Assembly (NCBI GenBank): GCA_016281315.1 | Contig: JAEEIJ010000002.1 | Coordinates: 1 to 64,000, forward strand | Length of the DNA stretch: 64,000 nt | Reading direction: 5' to 3' | Source: Bacteroidales bacterium | GTDB taxonomy: Bacteria > Bacteroidota > Bacteroidia > Bacteroidales > UBA932 | In this document: piece by piece, positions 51,560 through 59,942 of the stretch | How positions within the stretch are numbered: position 1 is the stretch's first letter | Layout: each line of letters starts with the position of its first letter | Made by a program: the position numbers and the translations under genes | Notes under the pieces: generated by a model | Database searches by the model: none | What the model saw: only the letters and a program-made list of their open reading frames with translations | What the model was told of the DNA's origin: nothing

Positions 51560-53452
51560 ATGAAAACCAAGCACTTTTTCCTTGCTCTGGCTGCGGGTCT
51601 GGCCTTGTTGGTCTCCTGCAAGCCGGAAAAGCCTGTATTCGGCATTCAGGCCGATAAGGAAACCCTCCAGTTCAACAAGGAGGGCGGCACCCTGGACATC
51701 GTGGTGACCACCGGCCAGTCCTGGACCATCACCAAGCCTGCCACCGCCACCTGGATCAACGTTTCTCCCACCAGCGGAACCGGCAGCGCCACCGTTCATC
51801 TGACCACCCTTCCCAACGCCGGGAAGAAGAAGAGCGCCGCCGTCAAGATCGATGCGGGGATGGCCGGCTATGTGAACGTGAACGTGTCGCAGCTGGGCGA
51901 GCTTGCCTCCGGCGACGGCCTCACCTATGCGACGGCCTGGAGCCCGAGCGAAGCCAAGGAATGGATCCTTGCGAACCTGCCCAATGAAACCAGCGGCAGT
52001 TCGCTCGTGGGCAGCGGCGGCCAGAAATACTGGATCCACGGCTTCATCCACAAGATTAACGTCTACAACGAAAAGACCGAGAACTTCGCCAACAGCGGGG
52101 ATTTTGGCAACGCTTCCTTCTACATCTCCGACAGTATGGAGGAAACCAACGACGACGTGACTTGCTACCAGGTGTACTATCTGGGCAACAAGAAGTTTAC
52201 GGGTCCGTTTACGGAAGAGAATCCGGACATCAAGGTGGGCGACGAGGTTTACGTCTACGGCCCCGTGGCCAATTTCAACAGCAAGCCCAATACCCTGGGC
52301 AAGGGTGCGGCGTTCATCTATGAACTCAACGGCAAGAGCCGCGGCGGAGCCGTGACGGAGGAAACCACGCCTTCCGGCAACGGTACGCTGGAGAACCCGT
52401 ACAATGCCGCCGGTGCCGTCGCGTTCATTAAGAGCGCGTCCTTCGACCCGGAGAAAAAGGTCTATGTGAGGGGCGTCATCTCCGACAAGGATGAAGTGGA
52501 AGGCCCGTTCAAGGCCACCACCGGCACGGCCATCTTCAGCATCTCCGAGGACGGCGCGGACTACAAGACGCAGTTCAAGTGCTACGGCGTCTATTATCTG
52601 GGCAACAGTCCCTGGATCGAAGGCTACAGTAATGTCAAGCCCGGCGACCAGGTGGTTGTGTACGGTAAGCTCACTTTCTATCAGGCTTCTGTCATCTATG
52701 AGACGGCCGATAAAGAAGCCTACATCTACTCCCTGAACGGCAAGACTGAACCTGAACCCGCCTTCTTCGTTCCAAAGACCGCCTACACCGTACGTGCGGC
52801 GGATACTGAAGCGGAAATTGACGTTTTCGGCAGCGTGGCCTGGACGGCCAGCGTGACCGGCGGCGCCACTATCGCGGAACCCGCTGGCGGCAACGGTGCC
52901 GGAAACGGCAAGGTGAAAATCACCTTCCCGGCCAACACCAGCAAGGATAATAACAATGTCTTCACGGTGACCATCGCTACGCAGGATGCCGCTGTCACCA
53001 CGGCGAAATCCTACACCGTTACGGTTACCCAGAACAAGGATGTGGACGGTGTGGAAGTGATCTTCACCCAGGCCATCGTGGTGGCGAAGGATCCCACTTT
53101 CCCGACTTCCGGAAAGGCCTGCGACATCACCATTGACGGCGTGAAACTGGCTTTCACCAATGGCTGTATGAACGGAAACCTGAAAGACCTCCGTATCTAC
53201 AAGAGCGGTTCCATGACAATCTCCGCCACCACCGGGACCATTCAGGAAATCCACCTCACCTCTTCCTCCACCGGTGACGCCCAGTCTCCGGAGCGTATGC
53301 TGAACAAGTTCGGCGCCGGCGCCCCCGCGGGCCTGGTGGTGAGCGACGACAATGCATCGGCCACCTGGACCGGTAACCAGCAGTCCGTCACCTTCACGGC
53401 TACGGACGCCCAGGTGCGTATGACTGAAATCCGTGTGATTTACCTCCCGTAA
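51560..53452 (+). CDS. Modular surface lipoprotein with BACON and OB-like repeats
   Basis: The 630-residue product has a lipoprotein signal (LALLVSC, Cys near 20). Residues about 27-113 are a BACON-like Ig domain (TLQFNKEGGTLDIVVTTGQS). Two related OB-like units follow (about 118-260 and 275-395), each with VGDEVYVYGP or PGDQVVVYGKL and ending in YELNGK or YSLNGK, as in the DUF6359 type. A second BACON-like domain (about 400-500) and a C-terminal beta domain complete it. It is the first gene of the nuclease operon and most likely a surface nucleic-acid or glycan binding protein. Confidence 0.8.
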   Translation: MKTKHFFLALAAGLALLVSCKPEKPVFGIQADKETLQFNKEGGTLDIVVTTGQSWTITKPATATWINVSPTSGTGSATVHLTTLPNAGKKKSAAVKIDAGMAGYVNVNVSQLGELASGDGLTYATAWSPSEAKEWILANLPNETSGSSLVGSGGQKYWIHGFIHKINVYNEKTENFANSGDFGNASFYISDSMEETNDDVTCYQVYYLGNKKFTGPFTEENPDIKVGDEVYVYGPVANFNSKPNTLGKGAAFIYELNGKSRGGAVTEETTPSGNGTLENPYNAAGAVAFIKSASFDPEKKVYVRGVISDKDEVEGPFKATTGTAIFSISEDGADYKTQFKCYGVYYLGNSPWIEGYSNVKPGDQVVVYGKLTFYQASVIYETADKEAYIYSLNGKTEPEPAFFVPKTAYTVRAADTEAEIDVFGSVAWTASVTGGATIAEPAGGNGAGNGKVKITFPANTSKDNNNVFTVTIATQDAAVTTAKSYTVTVTQNKDVDGVEVIFTQAIVVAKDPTFPTSGKACDITIDGVKLAFTNGCMNGNLKDLRIYKSGSMTISATTGTIQEIHLTSSSTGDAQSPERMLNKFGAGAPAGLVVSDDNASATWTGNQQSVTFTATDAQVRMTEIRVIYLP

Positions 53453-53467
53453 TAAAAGACAACAGCT

Positions 53468-54676
53468 ATGTCTATCAAAAGGTTTATTCAGGCGCTCGTC
53501 GCGGTGGCTCTGGGAGCCGCCGTGGCGGTCTCCTGCGAACAGAAGATCGAGCGCATTCCGGTGCTCACGCTGGAGAACACCACCATCGGCAATGGCGGCG
53601 GTTCCCAGTTCCTGGAAGTGGCCTCGGACTCCGACTGGACCATTTCCGTGGAGTACGGGATGGGGACCGGCTGGGTGCACTTCAGCCAGACCAGCGGCCC
53701 GGCCGGCATTATGAACATTGCCGTCACCTTCGACCCGAACGAGAACAAATCCGTCCGTTCTGCCACCATCAAGTTAAAGACCGCCTCCTATCCCGTGGAA
53801 GGGAAGAGCTGGGGCACGCTCAAGATCAAGCAGGCCGGCAGCCTGGCCGGCACCCTGCCCCAGTGGCTGGAACTACCCGCCATCGAGGCGACGGAGAAGA
53901 TGATGGTCTTCGGCAGCTACGATATGGAAGGCGTGAAGTATAAGAACCGGGCGGAGAGCGGTCTGCGCAACTACTCCTTCTACTGGGATGTGGACGGACT
54001 GGTCTCCATCTGGGTAGCCTATCCGCTGAACAAGGACCTCTACGGAAACGGCAAGTACGACTATCAGTGGACCGCGGATCCTATCCTGACGGAACAGGGC
54101 GTTTACCAGCCGGACATCACCGAGCACTCCTACGGCGGACGCGACTGGAACGACGACCTGTGGAACCGTGGCCACCAGATGGCCCGTGCGGACCGTCAGC
54201 TCACCCAGGCTTCCGTGATGAGTTCCTGCTATCCCACGAACATCACCCCTCAGGGCTCGAAGTTCAACGGCGGCATCTGGGGCAGTCTGGAAGTGGCCGT
54301 GCGCAACAAGGCCGGCAGCTCCAAGATGGATCCCAAGAAGGACACGCTGTATGTGGTCACCGGCTGCACGCAGGAGGGTTCCAACACCTGGACCTCGTCC
54401 TACTACCAGCGTGAGGTAAAGGTCCCGTCGGCCTACTTCAAGGCCCTCCTCCGCAAGCAGGGAACTAACTATTCGGCTGTAGGTTTCTATCTCCCGCACA
54501 ACGCCGAGACGGAAACGGACAACTATATGAACTACATCTATCCCATCAGCGAACTGGAGACCAAACTGGGTTACAAACTCTTCGTGAACCTGGAACTGGT
54601 ACCGGAGCTGGACGCCGCCGCCATCGCGGCCATCAAGAGTCCGGCCGATCCCACCGCCGTCTTTAACGCCTGGTAG
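53468..54676 (+). CDS. Secreted lipoprotein DNA/RNA non-specific endonuclease (NUC1) with BACON domain
   Basis: The 402-residue product has a lipoprotein-like signal (AVAVSC, Cys near 23), a BACON-like Ig domain (about 30-120) and a beta-beta-alpha-metal nuclease domain (about 150-390). The NUC1 catalytic motif is visible as WNRGHQMARADR near residue 232 (general base His), followed by SSCYPTNITPQ with the metal-binding Asn and the usual N..W..LE pattern (FNGGIWGSLE). Such enzymes cut DNA and RNA without sequence preference. The anchor places it on the cell surface or in the periplasm. It is 15 bases after the OB/BACON lipoprotein and 2 before the next nuclease gene. Confidence 0.87.
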   Translation: MSIKRFIQALVAVALGAAVAVSCEQKIERIPVLTLENTTIGNGGGSQFLEVASDSDWTISVEYGMGTGWVHFSQTSGPAGIMNIAVTFDPNENKSVRSATIKLKTASYPVEGKSWGTLKIKQAGSLAGTLPQWLELPAIEATEKMMVFGSYDMEGVKYKNRAESGLRNYSFYWDVDGLVSIWVAYPLNKDLYGNGKYDYQWTADPILTEQGVYQPDITEHSYGGRDWNDDLWNRGHQMARADRQLTQASVMSSCYPTNITPQGSKFNGGIWGSLEVAVRNKAGSSKMDPKKDTLYVVTGCTQEGSNTWTSSYYQREVKVPSAYFKALLRKQGTNYSAVGFYLPHNAETETDNYMNYIYPISELETKLGYKLFVNLELVPELDAAAIAAIKSPADPTAVFNAW

Positions 54677-54678
54677 CT

Positions 54679-55776
54679 ATGAAAAGAGTACTGTTCATCC
54701 TGTCCGTCTTTGCCCTCGTGCTTTCTTCCTGCGGTTCCTCGAACCAGGCTGGGAAGAACCAGAAAAGCGCCGGTAAAGCCTATGTGATCGGGTTCTACAA
54801 CCTGGAAAACCTCTTCGACACCTACCACGACGACGGTAAGAACGACTACGAATACCTGCCGGACGGCGGCAACCAGTGGACCGAGGCCAAGTATGCCAAG
54901 AAGCTGCAGAATATGGCCCGGGTCATCGCCGCGATGAAGGAGGACAACGGGGCCTGGCACGCCGTGCTGGGCGTCTCCGAGGTAGAGAACCGCCACGTGC
55001 TGGACGACCTCGTGAACGAGCCCGCCATCGCCGATGCCGGCTACCAGATCGTCCACTACGACAGCCCGGACCGCCGCGGCGTGGACTGCGCGCTGTTCTA
55101 TCGGCCCGAAATCTTCAAATTCATCACCAGCGAAGCCATTCCCTTCACCTTCACTCCTTCCCGCATCGACTGGAGCCAGTGGACGCAGGAGGAGATGGAT
55201 GCCTTCCGCACGCGTGATGTCCTGATGGTGCGCGGCACCATCGACGGCGAGATGTTCGCCTTCTTCGTGTGCCACCTGCCTTCCCGTCTGGGCGGCAAGG
55301 GGGCCGATCTTCGTCCCCGCGGCGCGGAAATCGCCTATATGCGGGCGATGGAGCTCCAGAAGGAATTCCCCGGCATCAAGATCGTGGTGATGGGCGATAT
55401 GAACGACAACCCCGGCGACGCCTCTATGACGGATTTCCTTCGTGGTAAGGAGACCATCGCCGAGACTACGGACGAGGATTTCTTCGACCCGTTCCTGAGT
55501 ATGATCAAGGCCGGATACGGCTCGCTGTACTATCGCGGCGAAGCCAACATCTTCGACATCGTGATGGTGAACAACGCCCTGGCGCACGCGCAGGAGGGCA
55601 CTTTCGCCATCCAGCCCATCGTCAAGGACAAGTTCTACGGCCGCGTGTTCTCGAAGCCCTTTATGACCAACCAGAGCGGTCAGTACAAGGGCACGCCGTT
55701 CCGCACCTTCTCCGGAGGCGCATTCATCGGCGGCTACTCGGACCACTATCCCACCTACATCGTGATTAAAAAGTAA
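54679..55776 (+). CDS. Lipoprotein of the endonuclease/exonuclease/phosphatase family
   Basis: The 365-residue product has a lipoprotein signal (ALVLSSC, Cys near 18) and an EEP fold: IGFYNLENLFDTYHDD near residue 38, the catalytic Glu in GVSEVENRHVL near 99, VVMGDMNDNPGD near 237 and the terminal catalytic SDHYP near 355. EEP enzymes cut nucleic acids, nucleotides or phosphodiesters. Directly coupled to the NUC1 nuclease gene, it is most easily read as a second secreted nuclease that trims oligonucleotides. A lipid phosphodiesterase role is possible. Confidence 0.85.
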   Translation: MKRVLFILSVFALVLSSCGSSNQAGKNQKSAGKAYVIGFYNLENLFDTYHDDGKNDYEYLPDGGNQWTEAKYAKKLQNMARVIAAMKEDNGAWHAVLGVSEVENRHVLDDLVNEPAIADAGYQIVHYDSPDRRGVDCALFYRPEIFKFITSEAIPFTFTPSRIDWSQWTQEEMDAFRTRDVLMVRGTIDGEMFAFFVCHLPSRLGGKGADLRPRGAEIAYMRAMELQKEFPGIKIVVMGDMNDNPGDASMTDFLRGKETIAETTDEDFFDPFLSMIKAGYGSLYYRGEANIFDIVMVNNALAHAQEGTFAIQPIVKDKFYGRVFSKPFMTNQSGQYKGTPFRTFSGGAFIGGYSDHYPTYIVIKK

Positions 55777-55782
55777 CGCAAT

Positions 55783-58722
55783 ATGACTAAACGTATTTTA
55801 TTGGCAGTCACAGCCCTCCTGGCCTCCCTGGCGCTGCAGGCGCAGATCCCCACGGGCGGCGTGAAGGGTACGGTGGTCAGCCGCGGCGGCAGGCAGCCCA
55901 TTGAGAATGCCCGCCTGGTCCTGATGCAGGGCGCCGCGCAGGTGGCTACGGTGGCATCGGCCCAGGACGGCACCTTCTTCATCGGGGACCTTCCCGACGG
56001 GATGTACACCCTGGTGATCGAGGCCCCCGAGTTCCTGGGAAGCCAGGTACAGGTGACGGTGAACGACGGTTACGTCAAGAATATGTTCAACCTGTCCCTC
56101 ACCTCCACGCAGCAGACCGCGGAGGTGGACGACGATTCCTTCGCCGCCTTCGATATGGACGATTCCGGCTTCAACGACAACCCGGCCATCCTGTTCAGCA
56201 GCAACGACGTGTTCAACAACATCGCCGGCTTCAATTTCTCGGCCGTGCGTTTCCGCGCCCGCGGTTATTCCTCGGAGAGCCAGGAAGTGTACCTGGCCGG
56301 CGTGAAGATGAACGACGCCATCACCGGCTACGGTCCTTTCTCCCTGTGGAGCGGCCTGAATGAGGCCACCCGCAGCAAGGAGACGGTGAACGGAGCGGAG
56401 GTTTCCGACGTAGCCCTGGGCGGCTACAACGGCGTTACCAACGTCTTCGGCACCGCATCCCAGATGCGCAAGGGCCCCCGCGGAAGCATCCTCACCAACA
56501 GCGCCCTCTACCGGGTGCGCCTGATGGGATCCTACGCCACGGGGATGATGGACAACGGCTGGGCCTTCGCAGCCAACGTGAGCGCCCGCCTGGGCGGCAA
56601 CGACTGGATCAAGGGCGTGTACTACCGCTCCTTCGCCTATTATTTCGCGGCCGATAAGGCGCTGAACAACCAGCACAAGCTCAGCTTCGCCTTTATGGGA
56701 ACGCCCGGCGAGCGCGGTGCGCAGATGGCTTCCACCCAGGAAGTCTACGACCTGATGTACGACAATATGTACAACGCCAACTGGGGTTACCAGAACGGCC
56801 GGGTCCGCAACGCCCGCGTGCGCAAGACGCACGAGCCCATCACCTTCCTCAAGTGGGACTGGACGCCCACCGACAAGTTCGAGAGCAGCGCCACGATACT
56901 CTTCCGCTTCGGCAAGAACGGCTATACCGCGATGGACTGGTACAATGCCCAGGACCCCCGTCCGGACTACTACCGCAACCTCCCGTCCTACTTCTATAAC
57001 GCCAACCCGGACTTCAAGCGTACGAACCCGGACAAGGCCCGCGAAGCCTACATCTCCTGGTACAACGAGATTCCGGAAACCGTGCATATGAACTGGGACC
57101 GCATCTATCAGGTAAACGCGATGAGCGAAGACGGCCGGTCCAAGTACGTACAGGAGGAACGCCGGACGGACCAGCGGGACTTCAACCTCGCCTGGAACTT
57201 CAAGTATCGGCCCCTGAGCTGGGCCACCCTCACGGGCGGCGCCAGCCTCCGGGTGAACAATACCGAATACTACAAGATCGTGGGCGACCTGCTGGGCGGC
57301 AAGTATTTCGTGGACGTGGATAATTTCGCGGACCGCGACTATGCAGCCACCCCGTATATGGCCCAGAACGACCTGGATTACTATCTCAAGACCAAGGGCC
57401 AGGCCCGCATCCTGCACCAGGGCGACAAGTACGGCTATGACTACTACGCCCACATCCGCAACCTGGGCGGCTGGATCAACGGCGAATTCGTCTTCGGCAA
57501 CCTGAGCGTGAACGCCGGCGGCCGTCTGGGCTACCAGAGCTTCTGGCGCGAGGGCCTCATCCGCAAGGGCCTCTTCGCCGGCGTCAAATTCACCGATCCA
57601 GTCTCGGGCGCGGAAGTGGAACCGGCCAAGGACGAGAACGGCAAGCCCATCACCTCCAAGGGGAATTCCGACAAGGCCAAATTCTTCACCTATGCCGGCA
57701 AGCTGGGTGTGAACTGGATCCTGGGCGGCAATATGCGTTTCTACGGAAACCTGGGCTACTTCAACGACGCCCCCACCTTCAACCAGGTGTTCCTGAGCCC
57801 GCGCACCCGCAACTCGATGGTCTCCGACGTGAAGACGGTGAAGACCTTCGCCTCGGACATCAACTGGCAGTACAGCGGCAACGGCATCAACGTCCGCGCC
57901 ACGGCCTACTACACCACCATCAAGGACCAGAGCAAGATTATGAGCGCCTATGACGACGTGCAGAACGCGTTCTCGAACTTCGCCCTGAGCGGCATCAACC
58001 AGCGCCATATGGGTATCGAACTGGGCTTCAAGACCCCCACGTTCATCATCCCCAACCTGAGCATCCAGGGTGTCCTGGCACTGGGCGAGGCCGTCTATAC
58101 CTCGAACCCGGATATGGTGCAGACGCTGGACAACAGCGCTTCCCTGGTGAGCTACAACGGGGAGACCCGGATGAACGTCGCCTTCTGGCAGTACAGCCCG
58201 GTGTACCTTCGCACCGTGAAGGGCGACATCCCCGACGAAACCGGCATCAACGACTATCTGTCCATCCAGAAGCACTATGTGCCGTCCACGCCGCAGACCG
58301 CGGCCAGCCTGGGCCTGTCCTACAACTACAACTACTGGTTCATCGAGGCCGATGTGGAATACTTCGACCGTTCCTACCTGGATATGAACCCGCTCTACCG
58401 CACCTACTTCGCGGTGCTGGGCCCGGACTACAAAGCCACTCCGGAGGAAATCGAGTATATGACCACCCAGGAAAAATTCCCGGCAGCCTGGCTCGTGAAC
58501 CTCTCCGTGGGCAAGTCCTGGTACATCCAGCGGAAGTACCAGCTGGGCTTCTCGGCCAACGCCAAGAACCTCCTGAACAACCTGAACGTCAAGACCGGCG
58601 GTTACGAGCAGACGCGTATGGTGGACAACACCGAGAGCAAGTCCCGTTACTACCGCTTCGACTCCAAGTACTTCTATATGGCGGGCTTCAACTATATGCT
58701 TAACGTTTACTTCAGATTCTAA
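55783..58722 (+). CDS. TonB-dependent receptor (second)
   Basis: The 979-residue product has a signal peptide (LALQAQ), a CarboxypepD_reg-like domain (about 25-105), an unusually acidic linker (EVDDDSFAAFDMDDSGFNDN near 114), a plug (about 150-260) and a beta-barrel ending YFRF. Its sequence differs clearly from the receptor at 42706. It is 6 bases after the EEP gene and 5 before the DUF5689 lipoprotein gene, so it is the transport element of the nuclease operon. Confidence 0.9.
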   Translation: MTKRILLAVTALLASLALQAQIPTGGVKGTVVSRGGRQPIENARLVLMQGAAQVATVASAQDGTFFIGDLPDGMYTLVIEAPEFLGSQVQVTVNDGYVKNMFNLSLTSTQQTAEVDDDSFAAFDMDDSGFNDNPAILFSSNDVFNNIAGFNFSAVRFRARGYSSESQEVYLAGVKMNDAITGYGPFSLWSGLNEATRSKETVNGAEVSDVALGGYNGVTNVFGTASQMRKGPRGSILTNSALYRVRLMGSYATGMMDNGWAFAANVSARLGGNDWIKGVYYRSFAYYFAADKALNNQHKLSFAFMGTPGERGAQMASTQEVYDLMYDNMYNANWGYQNGRVRNARVRKTHEPITFLKWDWTPTDKFESSATILFRFGKNGYTAMDWYNAQDPRPDYYRNLPSYFYNANPDFKRTNPDKAREAYISWYNEIPETVHMNWDRIYQVNAMSEDGRSKYVQEERRTDQRDFNLAWNFKYRPLSWATLTGGASLRVNNTEYYKIVGDLLGGKYFVDVDNFADRDYAATPYMAQNDLDYYLKTKGQARILHQGDKYGYDYYAHIRNLGGWINGEFVFGNLSVNAGGRLGYQSFWREGLIRKGLFAGVKFTDPVSGAEVEPAKDENGKPITSKGNSDKAKFFTYAGKLGVNWILGGNMRFYGNLGYFNDAPTFNQVFLSPRTRNSMVSDVKTVKTFASDINWQYSGNGINVRATAYYTTIKDQSKIMSAYDDVQNAFSNFALSGINQRHMGIELGFKTPTFIIPNLSIQGVLALGEAVYTSNPDMVQTLDNSASLVSYNGETRMNVAFWQYSPVYLRTVKGDIPDETGINDYLSIQKHYVPSTPQTAASLGLSYNYNYWFIEADVEYFDRSYLDMNPLYRTYFAVLGPDYKATPEEIEYMTTQEKFPAAWLVNLSVGKSWYIQRKYQLGFSANAKNLLNNLNVKTGGYEQTRMVDNTESKSRYYRFDSKYFYMAGFNYMLNVYFRF

Positions 58723-58727
58723 GAGCC

Positions 58728-59942
58728 ATGAAAAAGAGTTTACTGATTATCGCTGCCATCGCAGCCCTCGCTTCCTGCAAGAGTCTGAAGGAAGAGTTCG
58801 ACCCGGTCTTCACCTTCGGGGATCCCGGTTACCAGGAGTTCGTCCCCGTGGATATGGATGCCGAAGTGAACGCCACCATCGCCCAGGTGAAAGCCCTGTA
58901 CACCACCCACGGCAAGCCGGTGGAAATCACCAACGACTATATCATCAGGGGTGAGATCACCACCTCCGACGAAGACGGCAACGTCTACAGGGAGCTCTAC
59001 ATCCAGGATGCTTCCGGCGCCATCTGCCTGAAGCTCGGACGCAGTTCCTCCTACGACGACTACAAGGTGGGCCAGATCCTGTACGTCAAGTGCAAGGGCC
59101 TCACCATCGGCGAGTATGGTTACAAGAGCGGCACCTATTACGGCGCCGGCCTGCTGCAGCTGGGCCTGAAGGGCGACGGCTGGAAGGCCTATGAGGACAA
59201 GGAAACCACGGCTGTGCCCGAGTACGAGACCGCCTACATCGACCTGGTGCCCATCATCAACCAGCACATCTTCCGCGGGAAGATCCTGCCGGAGGCCGAG
59301 CGCATCAAGCCCGCCAGCTACACGGCGGCGCAGCTCACGGCCATCAAGGACGACACCCAGAGCGCCATCGTGAGCACGCTGTGCAAGCTGACGAACCTCC
59401 AGTACCGCAACAAACCCGGCGGCAAGGAGATTTTCTGCCTGTTCTATCCGGACCCGAACCTGAACCATTCCAAGAACGAGGCCTGGAACCGCGTGTTCCT
59501 CTCCTCGCCGATGAACAATTCCTCCACCAACGACTATACGTTCGGGATCAAGACCTGGGCCCTCACCAAGAACCGCTTCTACGAGCTGGCCGCGGCCGGG
59601 ACCTGGGACGAAGTGGACATCGGCGAGTCCGTCCTGGGCAAGGTGGGTACCGCCCTTACCAGGGAGGACAACTTTGGCTACGTAAAGCCCTACAAGGAAG
59701 TGATTCTGGCCCATCCCAGCGCCCAGAGCGTGAGCCATTACTTCTGGTATCAGGATGCAGTGGAGGTGCAGGTGCGCACCAGCGGCTACAGCCGTTTCGC
59801 CGACGTGGAAATTCCTACCAAGGTGCGTAACGGCAGCAAGAACGTGGACGTGGTGGGCATCCTGTCCCGCTATCAGGGCGGGGTGCAGTTCACCCTCCTG
59901 GATGTGTTCTACACCGGAACCAACGAAAGTTTGATTAAATAA
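58728..59942 (+). CDS. DUF5689 OB-fold surface lipoprotein
   Basis: The 404-residue product has a lipoprotein signal (AALASC, Cys near 17) and a DUF5689 domain: NDYIIRGEITTSDEDGN, LYIQDASGAICLKLG near residue 100, and VGQILYVKCKGLTIGEY. The DASGAI core is shared with both OB units of the 1385-residue lipoprotein upstream, which ties the two operons together. DUF5689 proteins pair with TonB receptors much as SusD pairs with SusC. The likely role is ligand capture. Confidence 0.83.
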   Translation: MKKSLLIIAAIAALASCKSLKEEFDPVFTFGDPGYQEFVPVDMDAEVNATIAQVKALYTTHGKPVEITNDYIIRGEITTSDEDGNVYRELYIQDASGAICLKLGRSSSYDDYKVGQILYVKCKGLTIGEYGYKSGTYYGAGLLQLGLKGDGWKAYEDKETTAVPEYETAYIDLVPIINQHIFRGKILPEAERIKPASYTAAQLTAIKDDTQSAIVSTLCKLTNLQYRNKPGGKEIFCLFYPDPNLNHSKNEAWNRVFLSSPMNNSSTNDYTFGIKTWALTKNRFYELAAAGTWDEVDIGESVLGKVGTALTREDNFGYVKPYKEVILAHPSAQSVSHYFWYQDAVEVQVRTSGYSRFADVEIPTKVRNGSKNVDVVGILSRYQGGVQFTLLDVFYTGTNESLIK